From Defluviitaleaceae bacterium (GTDB lineage Bacteria; Bacillota; Clostridia; Lachnospirales; WQUN01): a DNA stretch of 64,000 bases. A program made the translations under genes and the position numbers. The DNA lies in contig WQZS01000003.1 in assembly GCA_009780585.1 (NCBI GenBank), forward strand, positions 62,001 through 126,000, in the 5' to 3' direction. The stretch's first letter is position 1, and each line of letters starts with the position of its first letter. The notes below the pieces were generated by a model that worked only from the letters and a program-made list of their open reading frames with translations, made no database searches and was not told the origin of the DNA. This document shows positions 1-8,301 of the stretch, one piece after another.

Positions 1-810
1 CATGCTCAATTCGATTAAATCCTCCAGCGTATAGCCCAAAATGTCGTATACCTGTTCGAATAAGGCGTCGGTTTCGATGGGGTCGGTCAGCATCGCCCGC
101 ACGAAGGAATCGGTGAACAGCAATTCGGGCAGGGCGATCAATTCCCGCATGTTAAACGCGCACACCGCCACCGCAGCCTCCACGATTTCCTTAAAAAACT
201 CGGCCGGCGGTTTATCCGATTTTTCCTCCCAATCGCGCGTGACCTCCAAGCGGTTGACGTACAGGGAGGGGATTTTCGCCAACAGCTTCATCTTCAACGC
301 CACTTCCAATAAAAAAGCGGCATAAGCCGGGTCGGGGATGGTCAGTTTTTGCGCCAACTCCATTTGCTGCGCGTCAAAAAAATAATTTCCCTCTTGCAAG
401 TCCACATGAGGGAGGCAATATCCGATCAGCCGCGCCAAATCGTCGATGACCGGGTGGCGTTCGCCGCCGTACGGATGCAGTTTTATCTCAAAGCCGGAAA
501 ATTTGCTTACGCTGCGCAGGACCGATTGCGGGTACAGGGCCGCGTCCTGCCTGTAATGCAGGCAAATCGATTCCATGATATTGGCGGGAGAAAAGGGCGT
601 ATTCTCGATCAGCGTGGAATAATACCAACGGCGGTACATGGAAGCGGCGTACGGGATCACCCGCCTGCGCTTACGGGTATTGGCAACGCGGTAGGCATCG
701 GCGAACCCGTTTTCGAACAGGACATGCAAGGCTTTGATTTGCTCGGGGAAGGTGTTGTCCAATGGCGCGCCGCCTTTCCGTATATTTACGATGTAACTTG
801 ATTGTAACAT
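1..810 (-). CDS. Hypothetical protein, 3' end outside window
   Basis: The minus strand is open without a stop from 810 to the window edge (270 codons, starting MLQSSYIVNIRKGG). I do not recognise the family. The protein is soluble-looking, mixed charged and hydrophobic, with no signal peptide or membrane helix and no obvious catalytic motif. The ATG at 810 has no Shine-Dalgarno site; a TTG at 762 is preceded by AAAGGCGG and gives a protein starting LDNTFPEQIKALHV, so the true start may be there. The plus-strand frames over this stretch look like shadows. The reading frame is well supported; the function is unknown. Confidence 0.6.
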   Translation of the reverse strand, partial: MLQSSYIVNIRKGGAPLDNTFPEQIKALHVLFENGFADAYRVANTRKRRRVIPYAASMYRRWYYSTLIENTPFSPANIMESICLHYRQDAALYPQSVLRSVSKFSGFEIKLHPYGGERHPVIDDLARLIGYCLPHVDLQEGNYFFDAQQMELAQKLTIPDPAYAAFLLEVALKMKLLAKIPSLYVNRLEVTRDWEEKSDKPPAEFFKEIVEAAVAVCAFNMRELIALPELLFTDSFVRAMLTDPIETDALFEQVYDILGYTLEDLIELSM

Positions 811-852
811 TGCGGGTGGTGTAAAATCAATGTGAGAGCCGTTCGGGGGTAC

Positions 853-1028
853 GCGTGGGGTGCGCGGGATGCGACGCGTGCTGAGCGAAATCGGGTGATG
901 ATCGGCTCCGTGCGTGTAGTGCTTACGTCGGTCTTGGGAAGCAGCCCGACGTCAAGCACATAACACGCCCGTTCGCCGCTAATCACCCGATTTCGCAGGC
1001 ACGCTTACGCATCCCGCACACCCCACGC
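853..1028. repeat. Long imperfect inverted repeat (cruciform or structured RNA)
   Basis: The 47-nt arms at 853-899 and 982-1028 are reverse complements with a few mismatches (left begins GCGTGGGGTGCGCGGGATGCG, right ends CGCATCCCGCACACCCCACGC when shortened to its core). Inside them a second pair, 912-931 and 945-968, also matches (GCGTGT..GTGCTTACGTCGG against CCGACGTCAAGCAC..ACACGC). The whole 176 bp can therefore fold into one long hairpin with a loop near 932-944. It fills most of the gap between the gene ending the left edge and the nucleotidyltransferase at 1088. It could be a MITE-like element, a structured RNA or a terminator-like barrier; there is no U-run and no transposase. Confidence 0.65.
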
Positions 1029-1087
1029 TCGCCGCGCTCACGGGCGTTTTAAGTAAGAATCGAAAATGATAAACACCGTAATGATTA

Positions 1088-1567
1088 TTGGGGATGATTT
1101 ATTTGTTAACGGAAAAACAAGATGAAGTAATTAAAATTATATATAACCGTTTAGACCAACATGATATTATTTGGGCGTTTACGGGAAGCACTTCGCAAGC
1201 GATACACGGTATGGAGATAATACCCGTCGATATTGATATTCAAACTGATAAAGCCGGTGCGTATGAAATAGGTTCGTTGTTAGAACAATACGAAATCGAA
1301 CCGGTAGCATTTTCATCGACCGATTGGATACGCTCGTACTTCGGTACGTTTTTTATTGAAGGAATCACCGTCGAAGTGATGGGCGATATCCAAATAATAA
1401 AAGATGGTAAATGGGAAGAAGTAATCGATTTAAACACACTCATCGAATATAAAATATATAAAGGTTTACCATTACCCGTGATGAATCTCGCTTATGAAAG
1501 CGCAGCTTACCGAATCATGGGCCGCCATGAACGCGCGGACGCAATTAATCGATTTTTATTAAATTAA
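1088..1567 (+). CDS. Minimal nucleotidyltransferase-like protein
   Basis: A 159-aa protein with the core signature of the polymerase-beta nucleotidyltransferase fold near residues 28-54: a Gly-Ser turn (FTGSTSQAIHG) followed by a D-x-D pair (PVDIDIQTD). It resembles stand-alone aminoglycoside adenylyltransferase or MNT-type proteins, which transfer nucleotides to small molecules or proteins. It lacks a C-terminal helical domain that would identify a substrate. The listed start is TTG; an ATG lies 6 nt downstream and a TTG at 1103 follows GGGGA, so the N-terminus is uncertain. The gene is AT-richer than its neighbours, suggesting recent acquisition. No HEPN or other toxin partner is visible. 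Confidence 0.6.
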   Translation: MGMIYLLTEKQDEVIKIIYNRLDQHDIIWAFTGSTSQAIHGMEIIPVDIDIQTDKAGAYEIGSLLEQYEIEPVAFSSTDWIRSYFGTFFIEGITVEVMGDIQIIKDGKWEEVIDLNTLIEYKIYKGLPLPVMNLAYESAAYRIMGRHERADAINRFLLN

Positions 1568-1574
1568 CGCCTAA

Positions 1575-1617
1575 CACGGGGAATGTCCGTGCGGCGGGGG
1601 TGCGTACGGCGCACCCC
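1575..1617. other. Two GC-rich hairpins in the clpS leader
   Basis: Between the nucleotidyltransferase stop and clpS, CACGG/CCGTG (1575-1591) and GGGGTGCG-TACGG-CGCACCCC (1597-1617) form consecutive hairpins. They are not followed by a T-run, so they may be an unusual terminator, an mRNA-stabilising structure or part of the clpS leader. The role is not established. Confidence 0.4.
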
Positions 1618-1658
1618 GAACCCTCCCCCGCAGTTACTGCTTTTATAAGGAGCCTGCC

Positions 1659-1970
1659 ATGCATACCCAATCAAACGTTTTGACGCATACCGACCGGGAC
1701 ACGTCCCTGCGTATGCCGCACCAATACGCGGTCATCATCCACAACGACGAGGTTACGTCGATGGACTTCGTGGTGGAGGTTTTGGTCAAGGTCTTCCATA
1801 AGTCCTCGGTGGAGGCGTCGAATCTGATGATGACGGTACACAACGAAGGGCAGGGCGTGGCGGGCGTGTTTACCTATGACATCGCGGTGACCAAAAAATA
1901 TCAGGCTGAACGGCGCGCCGCGGATAAGGGCTTCCCCCTGCGGCTTACCTTATGGGAGGTGGAGGCGTGA
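1659..1970 (+). CDS. clpS: ATP-dependent Clp protease adaptor ClpS
   Basis: This 103-aa protein carries the ClpS core: the sequence YAVIIHNDEVTSMDFVVEVL around residues 23-42 contains the conserved H-N-D-(D/E)-x-T-x-x-(D/E)-F-V motif that binds N-degron residues, followed by a helix and the closing strand. ClpS docks on the N-domain of ClpA and delivers N-end-rule substrates. AAGGAG lies 7 nt before the ATG. The stop overlaps the clpA start (GTGA), so the two are translationally coupled, consistent with adaptor and unfoldase being made together in the cytosol. Confidence 0.95.
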   Translation: MHTQSNVLTHTDRDTSLRMPHQYAVIIHNDEVTSMDFVVEVLVKVFHKSSVEASNLMMTVHNEGQGVAGVFTYDIAVTKKYQAERRAADKGFPLRLTLWEVEA

Positions 1971-4192
1971 AACTGGACGATCTGACCAACCAGGTATATG
2001 TGGTGGCAGTCAACGAAGCGCGTTTGCACGGGCATGAATACATCACGCCTGAGCATTTCCTGTATTCCGCGCTTTTATTCGATTACGGCAAGGAAGTCAT
2101 CACCGCTTCGGGCGGCGAATTGAACGCCATCGGCATCGATTTGGCGTCCTTCTTCAATGAACGGGTACCCCGCATGATGACGGAAAGCCCGACGGAATCG
2201 TTTTCGCTGGTGCAGATGTTTGAGCAAGCCGCGCTCAGGGCGCAAGTGGCGGGCAAGCAATACGTCGGGCTGGGGGAATTCCTCGGCGCGATATTCGGCT
2301 TGAAGGAAAGTTTCGCCGAATACATCCTCGCCAAAAACGGGATGAACAAACACCGCTTGGCCCGCTTCCTAAACCGCGCGGCCGAACAGGACAGGGCGAA
2401 GGATACCCCGCAAGGCACGCCGCACGAATCCCCCAAGCCCACCGCCGACGAAGCGCTGCTCGCCGCCTACACGGTGGATTTGTGCGAAATGGCGCGTCAA
2501 GGCAAGCTCGACCCCCTCGTCGGCCGCGAGGACATCCTCGCCCGTACCACGCAGGTATTGTGCCGCCGATTGAAGAACAACCCCGTGCATGTGGGCGACC
2601 CCGGCGTGGGTAAGACCGCCATCGTGGAGGGCTTGGCGCAGTTGATCACTTCGTGTCAAATCGACACGAAGTTACAAAACGTACGCATATTAAAGCTCGA
2701 TTTGGGTGCGTTGATAGCGGGGACACGCTACCGCGGCGATTTTGAGGAACGCCTGGTTAAGCTGTTGCAAGCCGTAACCGCGTTGGAGAATCCGATCCTG
2801 TATATCGACGAAATCCATACGGTCGTGGGTACGGGCGCGGTTTCGGGCGGGGGGATGGACGCGACAAGTATCATTAAGCCCTACCTTTCACGCGGGGAAA
2901 TCCGCTTCATCGGCTCCACCACACACGAAGAATATAAAAAGTTCTTCGAAAAAGACCGCGCGCTGGCGAGGCGTTTCGCGCGGATCGACATCCCCGAGCC
3001 CACGCAGGAGGAATGTGTGGAAATCCTAAAGGGATTGCTGCCGCGTTACGAGGAATTCCACCGCGTCAAGTATCCCGCCGAAGCGTTGCCGCACATCGTC
3101 GCGCTCGGCGCGCGGTATATGAACGACCGTTTCCTGCCCGATAAAGCCATCGATATCATGGACGAAGCCGGCGTACAAACGCGTATATTAAATGAAGCGA
3201 AAAAATCGCCGCGGGTTACCCACGCCATAATTGAGCGGGTGGTCGCGCTGATGGCGAAGGTCCCCGCCAATACCGTCGGAAAGGACGAAAAAGCTATATT
3301 GGCGAATTTGGCCGCGGAATTAAACGCGCGGATATTCGGCCAGGAGGATGCGGTGGAACGCGTGACCCAAGCCGTTTTCTCCTCCCGATCGGGGTTAAAC
3401 GAACCCGACCGTCCCGTAGCCAATCTATTATTTATCGGGCCTACGGGGGTCGGCAAGACGGAGCTTGCCCGCCAATTGGCGGATTGCCTGGGTATCCGGC
3501 TCACCCGCTTCGATATGAGCGAATACCAGGAACGCCACGCCGTCGCGCGTTTGATCGGCGCGCCGCCGGGGTACGTGGGGTACGATGAAGGCGGCCTGCT
3601 GACCGAAGCGGTCCGCAAGCATCCCCATTGCGTTTTGCTGCTGGATGAAATCGAAAAGGCGCACGGCGATATATTAAATGTTTTATTGCAAGTGATGGAC
3701 TACGGTATGCTGACGGACAACAACGGCAAAAAGGCCGACTTCCGTAACGTGATCATAATCATGACCTCAAACGCGGGCGCGCGTGAAATGGCGAGGCAAA
3801 CCATCGGTTATCTCGGGGAATACGATGTGTCCGCCTCACTTAAAGCCGTGGAGCGTATCTTCAGCCCCGAATTTAGGGGACGGCTTGACGCGGTGGTACA
3901 ATTCCGCCCCGTGGATGAAAAGATGGCGCGCCGCATCGCGCAAAAGTCGCTTACCCGTTTGGGCGAAAGGTTAAAGGCGCGGGACATTACCTTCGCGCCG
4001 TCGAAAAAGGCAATCGATTTCATCGCCGCGCAGGGCCGCTCCGAAGCCTACGGCGCGCGCGATATCATCAGGATCGTGGAAAACGACGTAAAGCGCTTGC
4101 TGATGGGCGAAGTCCTCTTTGGTACCCAAGTAAAAGAAAAGCGGATAAAGCTGGATGTTAAGGACGGAATATTGTCCGTAACACTTTTTTAA
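1967..4192 (+). CDS. clpA: ATP-dependent Clp protease ATP-binding subunit ClpA
   Basis: A 741-aa double-AAA+ unfoldase that feeds substrates to ClpP. It has the Clp N-domain (about 1-140), AAA1 with Walker A GDPGVGKT near 210 and Walker B LYIDEIHT, and AAA2 with Walker A GPTGVGKT near 491, Walker [12 protein letters not shown] and the C-terminal D2-small domain. The ATG at 1952 in the same frame is also open, but the GTG at 1967 sits 5 nt after GGAGGTGG and overlaps the clpS stop by 4 nt, so I choose it. There is no long middle domain, which fits ClpA rather than ClpB or ClpC. A 25-bp palindrome of a dispersed family lies in frame just after the first Walker A (2648-2672). Confidence 0.93.
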   Translation: MKLDDLTNQVYVVAVNEARLHGHEYITPEHFLYSALLFDYGKEVITASGGELNAIGIDLASFFNERVPRMMTESPTESFSLVQMFEQAALRAQVAGKQYVGLGEFLGAIFGLKESFAEYILAKNGMNKHRLARFLNRAAEQDRAKDTPQGTPHESPKPTADEALLAAYTVDLCEMARQGKLDPLVGREDILARTTQVLCRRLKNNPVHVGDPGVGKTAIVEGLAQLITSCQIDTKLQNVRILKLDLGALIAGTRYRGDFEERLVKLLQAVTALENPILYIDEIHTVVGTGAVSGGGMDATSIIKPYLSRGEIRFIGSTTHEEYKKFFEKDRALARRFARIDIPEPTQEECVEILKGLLPRYEEFHRVKYPAEALPHIVALGARYMNDRFLPDKAIDIMDEAGVQTRILNEAKKSPRVTHAIIERVVALMAKVPANTVGKDEKAILANLAAELNARIFGQEDAVERVTQAVFSSRSGLNEPDRPVANLLFIGPTGVGKTELARQLADCLGIRLTRFDMSEYQERHAVARLIGAPPGYVGYDEGGLLTEAVRKHPHCVLLLDEIEKAHGDILNVLLQVMDYGMLTDNNGKKADFRNVIIIMTSNAGAREMARQTIGYLGEYDVSASLKAVERIFSPEFRGRLDAVVQFRPVDEKMARRIAQKSLTRLGERLKARDITFAPSKKAIDFIAAQGRSEAYGARDIIRIVENDVKRLLMGEVLFGTQVKEKRIKLDVKDGILSVTLF
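2648..2672. repeat. Dispersed palindrome, copy A (in frame within clpA)
   Basis: ACTTCGTGTC-AAATC-GACACGAAGT: 10-bp perfect arms around a 5-nt loop. It is translated as T-S-C-Q-I-D-T-K-L in the variable loop after GLAQLI of AAA1. The cysS copy (51277-51303) is read in the same frame and gives T-L-S-Q-I-E-T-K-L. Other copies lie at 9477, 14360, 14400 and 47931. Confidence 0.75.
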
Positions 4193-4212
4193 TAATTTAT
4201 TCATAAATTATT
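4191..4212. other. AT-only inverted repeat after clpA
   Basis: AATAATTTAT-TC-ATAAATTATT is a perfect 10-bp inverted repeat beginning within the clpA stop codon region. It is too AT-rich to be a convincing terminator. It lies immediately upstream of the promoter at 4222 and could be an operator or a weak terminator. Confidence 0.4.
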
Positions 4213-4221
4213 AAGAAAGTG

Positions 4222-4250
4222 TTGCAATTTTTTAGCAAGCGTGTTATCAT
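4222..4250 (+). promoter_or_regulatory. Promoter for the M23 peptidase-bactofilin pair
   Basis: TTGCAA at 4222-4227, a 17-nt spacer and TATCAT at 4245-4250 match a vegetative sigma-A promoter. The predicted transcript starts about 30 nt before the first start codon of the peptidase gene. Confidence 0.65.
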
Positions 4251-4286
4251 GGGGTCACATGAATGTAACATAAAAGGATGAACCCC

Positions 4287-5531
4287 ATGTTTTTCAAGAA
4301 AAATCCGCAAGCACCCCCCGCGGTAAAGGTAAAAAAAGCCAGCGATATTATCAAATCCGGCTCCCATAAGCAAAAAAAATACCTCTCGCTTATGCTCGTG
4401 CCGTCATATACGACGGGTAAGACGCGGAGCGTCCGCATCCCCCGCGCGTTGTTCTACTGCGTACTCATCTCCGTATTCGCCATTTCCTCCGTCATCGCGG
4501 GCCTGCAAATCCGCGCCGAACACCTCCGCCGCATGGCGCAGCACTACAGCACACAGCTTTCCATGACCGAAGAGCAGTTCCGCGAATTCAAGTTCGAAAC
4601 CGAAGAGGAACTTGACGAATGGAGAGCCGCCAACGCGGACCTTGCCGACCAGCTCGGCGATGAAATCTTTGACCGCCGCCGCGCGGAAATCAACATGCGC
4701 CGCGAGCATCAAGGCACCTTGGACGACGTGCAGGATTACCTGGAAGAATTGGAACGCCAAATACAGGATTTTGAGGAAAAATTAAACGCCGCCGTTACGG
4801 GCCTTACGCACCGCACCTTCATCCCCCAAATCGCCAACCTATTGGAACAAATGAATAATTCGCAAGCGCAAATCCGCGCGGCCTTCCTTCCCGCCGAAGC
4901 CGCTTATGAAAACGGCTATGCCAACGGCCACGCAAGCGACCACACCGTCGCCTTTGCCGACACCCGTGTTGATGGCGTCGTGGGCTTAAGCGCGGTTTCC
5001 CTCTCACTTCCCCCCGTAGTCACGGAAGACGATCTGCACGCCCAAATATCCGACCTCCTCAACACACTCGAAATGCTGACCGAGCTTAAAGAAAATATGC
5101 AATACTACCGCGAACGCATCCAACCCTTCTGCGATAACTACCCAACCCTTTGGCCCGTACGCGCAACCATTTCCTCCGGCTTCGGCGGGCGCAGGTGCCC
5201 CTTCGGCAGCGGCCAATGGCAGCAGCACACGGGTATAGACATCCAATCCCCGCGCGGTACGAGCATCCGGGCGGCGGGCGGCGGGGTCGTCACCTTCGCG
5301 GGGTGGGCAAGCGGCGGCTTGGGCAACAAGGTCATCATCGACCACGGCAACAACATACAAACATGGTACGCGCATAACAGCGTAAACCTGGTAACGGTCG
5401 GCCAACGGGTCTCCCGCGGGGACATTATCGCCCGCGTGGGCACCACCGGCTCCACCACCGGCCCGCACGTACATTACGAGGTACATGTCAACGGCAGGCC
5501 CGTGAATCCCCGTCCATTCCTAAGCGAATAA
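4287..5531 (+). CDS. M23 family metallopeptidase with coiled coil
   Basis: A 414-aa membrane-anchored peptidoglycan endopeptidase. A basic N-terminal tail is followed by one membrane helix (about 55-73), a long acidic coiled coil (about 75-170), a linker and a C-terminal M23/LytM domain. The zinc ligands are visible: H-x-x-x-D in QHTGIDIQ (H314, D318) and H-x-H in GPHVHYEV (H394, H396). All residues needed for catalysis appear present. An ATG 9 nt upstream (4278) directly abuts AAAAGG, so the ATG at 4287, 9 nt from it, is the better start. The bactofilin gene follows 13 nt later; M23 peptidase-bactofilin pairs are a known arrangement in cell-shape control. Confidence 0.9.
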   Translation: MFFKKNPQAPPAVKVKKASDIIKSGSHKQKKYLSLMLVPSYTTGKTRSVRIPRALFYCVLISVFAISSVIAGLQIRAEHLRRMAQHYSTQLSMTEEQFREFKFETEEELDEWRAANADLADQLGDEIFDRRRAEINMRREHQGTLDDVQDYLEELERQIQDFEEKLNAAVTGLTHRTFIPQIANLLEQMNNSQAQIRAAFLPAEAAYENGYANGHASDHTVAFADTRVDGVVGLSAVSLSLPPVVTEDDLHAQISDLLNTLEMLTELKENMQYYRERIQPFCDNYPTLWPVRATISSGFGGRRCPFGSGQWQQHTGIDIQSPRGTSIRAAGGGVVTFAGWASGGLGNKVIIDHGNNIQTWYAHNSVNLVTVGQRVSRGDIIARVGTTGSTTGPHVHYEVHVNGRPVNPRPFLSE

Positions 5532-5544
5532 GGTTGTGAAATAA

Positions 5545-5943
5545 ATGGCTAAAACCCGTACGCAAGACGAATTTACAAGGCCCACCGGCACCGTAATCGG
5601 CAGGGGCTTCTCCATCCAAGCCGCCCGCGTTGTAGGCTCCGAATCGGAATCCATGCGCTTGGACGGCGTTATACAGGGCAACCTTGAGCTTGACGGCGTC
5701 CTTAACCTGGGCGAATCGGGTCGCGTGGAAGGTGACATCGTAGCCGAATCCGCGCGGATCGCGGGTGCGGTGTACGGCAGTATCCAATGCCGCTACGCCT
5801 TACATTTGACCGCCACCGCCGAAGTAACAGGCGATATACTGACCGAAACACTCATCATCGACAAGGGCGCGATCCTGCACGGCCGCTGCCAAACCTCCAC
5901 CTCGGTGAACGCGACGCCCGCACTTTCCTACGCCACGGCGTAA
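5545..5943 (+). CDS. Bactofilin (polymer-forming cytoskeletal protein)
   Basis: A 132-aa protein consisting almost entirely of a right-handed beta-helix of the bactofilin/DUF583 type: IGRGFSIQAARVVGSESES.., LDGVIQGNLELDGVLNLGESGRVEGDI and further short beta repeats through residue 115. Bactofilins self-assemble without nucleotide into membrane-associated filaments that localise cell-wall enzymes. The upstream M23 peptidase, in the same operon, is the likely client. A rho-independent terminator follows 34 nt after the stop. Confidence 0.9.
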   Translation: MAKTRTQDEFTRPTGTVIGRGFSIQAARVVGSESESMRLDGVIQGNLELDGVLNLGESGRVEGDIVAESARIAGAVYGSIQCRYALHLTATAEVTGDILTETLIIDKGAILHGRCQTSTSVNATPALSYATA

Positions 5944-5976
5944 ACCAAGCCTCCTCTTTTATTCACAATAAAAAAG

Positions 5977-6017
5977 TCCGCGTTCGTTATCCTTCCCCGA
6001 CGAGCGCGGATTTTTTT
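5977..6017 (+). terminator. Rho-independent terminator after the bactofilin gene
   Basis: TCCGCGTTCGT pairs with ACGAGCGCGGA (one G-T pair allowed) across a 12-nt loop, followed by TTTTTTT at 6011-6017. Confidence 0.85.
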
Positions 6018-6047
6018 AGTCATGAAACTATGTGGAAGTATATTCAC

Positions 6048-6078
6048 TTGACTATTTGCCGTTTAACGTACATATATA
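6048..6078 (+). promoter_or_regulatory. Probable promoter for the S41 peptidase gene
   Basis: TTGACT at 6048-6053 is followed by a TATATA run at 6073-6078. The 19-nt spacer is long, although CATATA at 6071 gives 17. It lies between the terminator and the Shine-Dalgarno site GGGAGG before 6112. Confidence 0.4.
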
Positions 6079-6111
6079 TGAAGATAGAGCGACCGCGGGA
6101 GGATTACATAC

Positions 6112-7326
6112 ATGGGATGGAATAAAAATTCATTTTTGATGGGGCTGGCGGCGGGGATCGTATTCGTGTGCCTTGCTTTGGTGGGGTATAACGAATACGG
6201 CAAACGCGTCGTATGGCAGGGGACTACCCCGCCCAACACAAAAGTGCTGGAGATATTCGATTTATTGGATCGGTATTCGATCATCGCGTTCGAGCGGGAG
6301 GAAATGTTCGACGGTATGTATCGGGGCTTGTTGGACGGCGTGGATGACCCGTATACGCAATACTTCGACCAAGACGCGCTGGAGGCTTTCCGCGTACGGA
6401 CAGAAGGCGTGTTCGCGGGGATCGGCGTAACGAGCCTGATGGACGAAAGCGGCGAATACCTGACGGTATACGAGGTTTTCGATAATTCGCCCGCCCATAA
6501 CGCGGGTTTGCTTGCCGGGGATAAATTTTTGGCGGTGGACGGCGAAAGCGTCGTCGGTCAGCCGCAAGGGGAAATCACGGATAAAATACGCGGGCCCGAA
6601 GGCACGACCGTTCGCTTGACGATGCTGCGCCCCGACGAATACGACGAGGATTACAACGGCGACTCCGCCGACGGGCTGATATTCGACGTACACATCGTGC
6701 GGGCGATGGTGGAGGTGCCGACGGTCTTTTACCAAATGCCGGAGGACGGGATCGGCTTAATCCGCATCGACGGCTTCGCGCGGATGACGCTGCCGCAATT
6801 TAACGAAGCGCTGGATGATTTGATCGGTCAAGGGATACGGGCGTTGATCATTGACGTACGGAACAACCCCGGCGGTTCGATGCCCGCGGTGGTGCAGATC
6901 ACCAACCGCCTCGTACCCGAGGGGATCATCACCTACACCGAACACGCCGACGGACGCCGCGAATACCACCGCGCGACGGAGGAATACCTGGGCTTGCCGT
7001 TGGTGGTGCTGGTCAACGGCAGGAGCGCAAGCGCTTCCGAAATATTAGCCGCGGCGGTGCAGGACACGGGTGCGGGTACGATTATCGGCACGCAAACCTA
7101 CGGAAAAGGAAGCGTGCAAAACCTGATGTATTTATCCGACGGCCACGCCGTAAAGATGACAATCGCCAAATACTTTACGCCCAACGGCATATCGATACAC
7201 GGGATTGGCGTTACGCCGGATGTCGTCGTGGAAATGGACGAAGCGTTAAGCCGCCGAACCGGTATGCTGACGCTTGATGAAGACGTGCAACTGCAAGCGG
7301 CTATATACTCCCTGACTCGTAGGTAA
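6112..7326 (+). CDS. S41 family carboxy-terminal processing peptidase (CtpA-like)
   Basis: A 404-aa secreted or membrane-anchored serine protease. The N-terminus has one hydrophobic segment (about 8-26), then a helical region, a PDZ domain (about 95-175, VFDNSPAHNAGLLAGDKFLAV) and the S41 catalytic core with NPGG at 252-255, the serine cluster NGRSASASEI at 302-311 and the lysine of TYGKGSVQ (K332). The Ser-Lys dyad appears intact. GGGAGG lies 9 nt before the ATG. Its last 26 bp overlap the end of the oppositely oriented YitT gene. Confidence 0.93.
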   Translation: MGWNKNSFLMGLAAGIVFVCLALVGYNEYGKRVVWQGTTPPNTKVLEIFDLLDRYSIIAFEREEMFDGMYRGLLDGVDDPYTQYFDQDALEAFRVRTEGVFAGIGVTSLMDESGEYLTVYEVFDNSPAHNAGLLAGDKFLAVDGESVVGQPQGEITDKIRGPEGTTVRLTMLRPDEYDEDYNGDSADGLIFDVHIVRAMVEVPTVFYQMPEDGIGLIRIDGFARMTLPQFNEALDDLIGQGIRALIIDVRNNPGGSMPAVVQITNRLVPEGIITYTEHADGRREYHRATEEYLGLPLVVLVNGRSASASEILAAAVQDTGAGTIIGTQTYGKGSVQNLMYLSDGHAVKMTIAKYFTPNGISIHGIGVTPDVVVEMDEALSRRTGMLTLDEDVQLQAAIYSLTRR

Positions 7327-8143
7327 AGCCCTTGCCGTGTACGTCGGTGACGGTATCGGTGATCATGAAGGCGTGGCGATCGTGTTGGTTTACGATGGCG
7401 ATTAATCGCTGGTAATCCTTTTTATCCAGCGTAACCATAAGCATCGTCTTTTCCTGTTGCTCGTACGCGCCGACCGCGGGGATGATCGTTACGCCGCGGC
7501 CGATGATATTGTGAATGTCTTGCATAATCAAATGGTGTAGATCGCTGATGATGTACACCATTTTCTTTTTATTCGCACCGTTTTCGATATAGCTCATGAC
7601 GGCGGACGTGATGAAAATAGAGGCGATCGCGTAGAAGAACGCATCAACGTCGAATACCCACAAGCACAACAAAACGATAAAACCATCGGAGATAAACAAC
7701 CCGACGGACGTGTTCATGTTAAAGTATTTTTTCAATATCAACGGCGGAATGGCGGTGCCGCCGCTGGACGCGTTGTTGGCGTACAGGATCGAAACCGCGA
7801 CACCGAACAAAGCGGAACCGATCAGCATTGACAGCATGGTATCGTTGACAAGGGTAATCCTCGGCACAACCCCGATCACCAAGGGCAACATGGTTGCGCC
7901 GATGACCGTATTAATAAAGATTTCCTTGCCCAGCAGGAAAAGCGTAACCACCAAAAGCGCGGCGTTGCCGATCAATATCACCCACGTACGGCTCAGCCCC
8001 AGCCATTCCTCCAGGATAATCGCCAAACCCGTAAGCCCGCCCGCCGCGATGTTATGCGGCGCAAGGAACATATTTACGCATACGCTGATCATCACGATCG
8101 CAAGCGTGATGTACGCGAGCTTGATAAGCCAATGCTTAAACAT
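7301..8143 (-). CDS. YitT family membrane protein
   Basis: A 280-aa protein with five or six membrane helices in the first 190 residues, including the conserved FLAPHNIAAGGLTGLAIIL and NNASSGGTAIPPLILKKY segments of the DUF161 repeats, followed by a cytoplasmic DUF2179 domain (about 205-280, YIISDLHHLIMQDIHNIIGRG). Family members are uncharacterised integral membrane proteins common in Bacillota; transport is suspected but unproven. AAGGAGGG stands 6 nt before the ATG. The gene converges on the S41 peptidase gene with a 26-bp overlap of the two 3' ends, leaving no room for a terminator between them. Confidence 0.92.
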   Translation of the reverse strand: MFKHWLIKLAYITLAIVMISVCVNMFLAPHNIAAGGLTGLAIILEEWLGLSRTWVILIGNAALLVVTLFLLGKEIFINTVIGATMLPLVIGVVPRITLVNDTMLSMLIGSALFGVAVSILYANNASSGGTAIPPLILKKYFNMNTSVGLFISDGFIVLLCLWVFDVDAFFYAIASIFITSAVMSYIENGANKKKMVYIISDLHHLIMQDIHNIIGRGVTIIPAVGAYEQQEKTMLMVTLDKKDYQRLIAIVNQHDRHAFMITDTVTDVHGKGFTYESGSI

Positions 8144-8179
8144 GGATTCCCTCCTTCCTTTGTTCCGTTACGGTTATTT

Positions 8180-8209
8180 TTGGCGGGGAAGGGGGATTTT
8201 ATGTATATT
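8180..8209 (+). promoter_or_regulatory. Possible promoter for the AraC-type reading frame
   Basis: TTGGCG at 8180-8185, an 18-nt spacer and TATATT at 8204-8209 preceded by TG one base upstream (extended -10). The transcript would run straight into the hairpin at 8224-8261. Confidence 0.4.
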
Positions 8210-8223
8210 TCAACGTAAATTTT

Positions 8224-8261
8224 TCCCGTCGCAAACCATTCAAAAAAAGACGGGATTTTTT
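8224..8261 (+). terminator. Terminator-like hairpin in the AraC leader
   Basis: TCCCGTC (8224-8230) pairs with GACGGGA (8249-8255) and is followed by TTTTTT. No plus-strand gene lies upstream, so it would end a transcript starting at about 8216. It may be an attenuator or the end of a very short RNA. Confidence 0.5.
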
Positions 8262-8301
8262 ATTTGCCGCCTGTTATATTTACAGCGGAAAGGGGGCGCG
8301 G

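Noticed and set aside
786-986. A 66-codon minus-strand frame overlapping the long hairpin
   Set aside because: It covers the inverted repeat and the beginning of the left-edge gene, without a ribosome site or protein-like composition.
4222-4286. A riboswitch before the M23 gene
   Set aside because: The leader is only about 30 nt, too short for any known aptamer.
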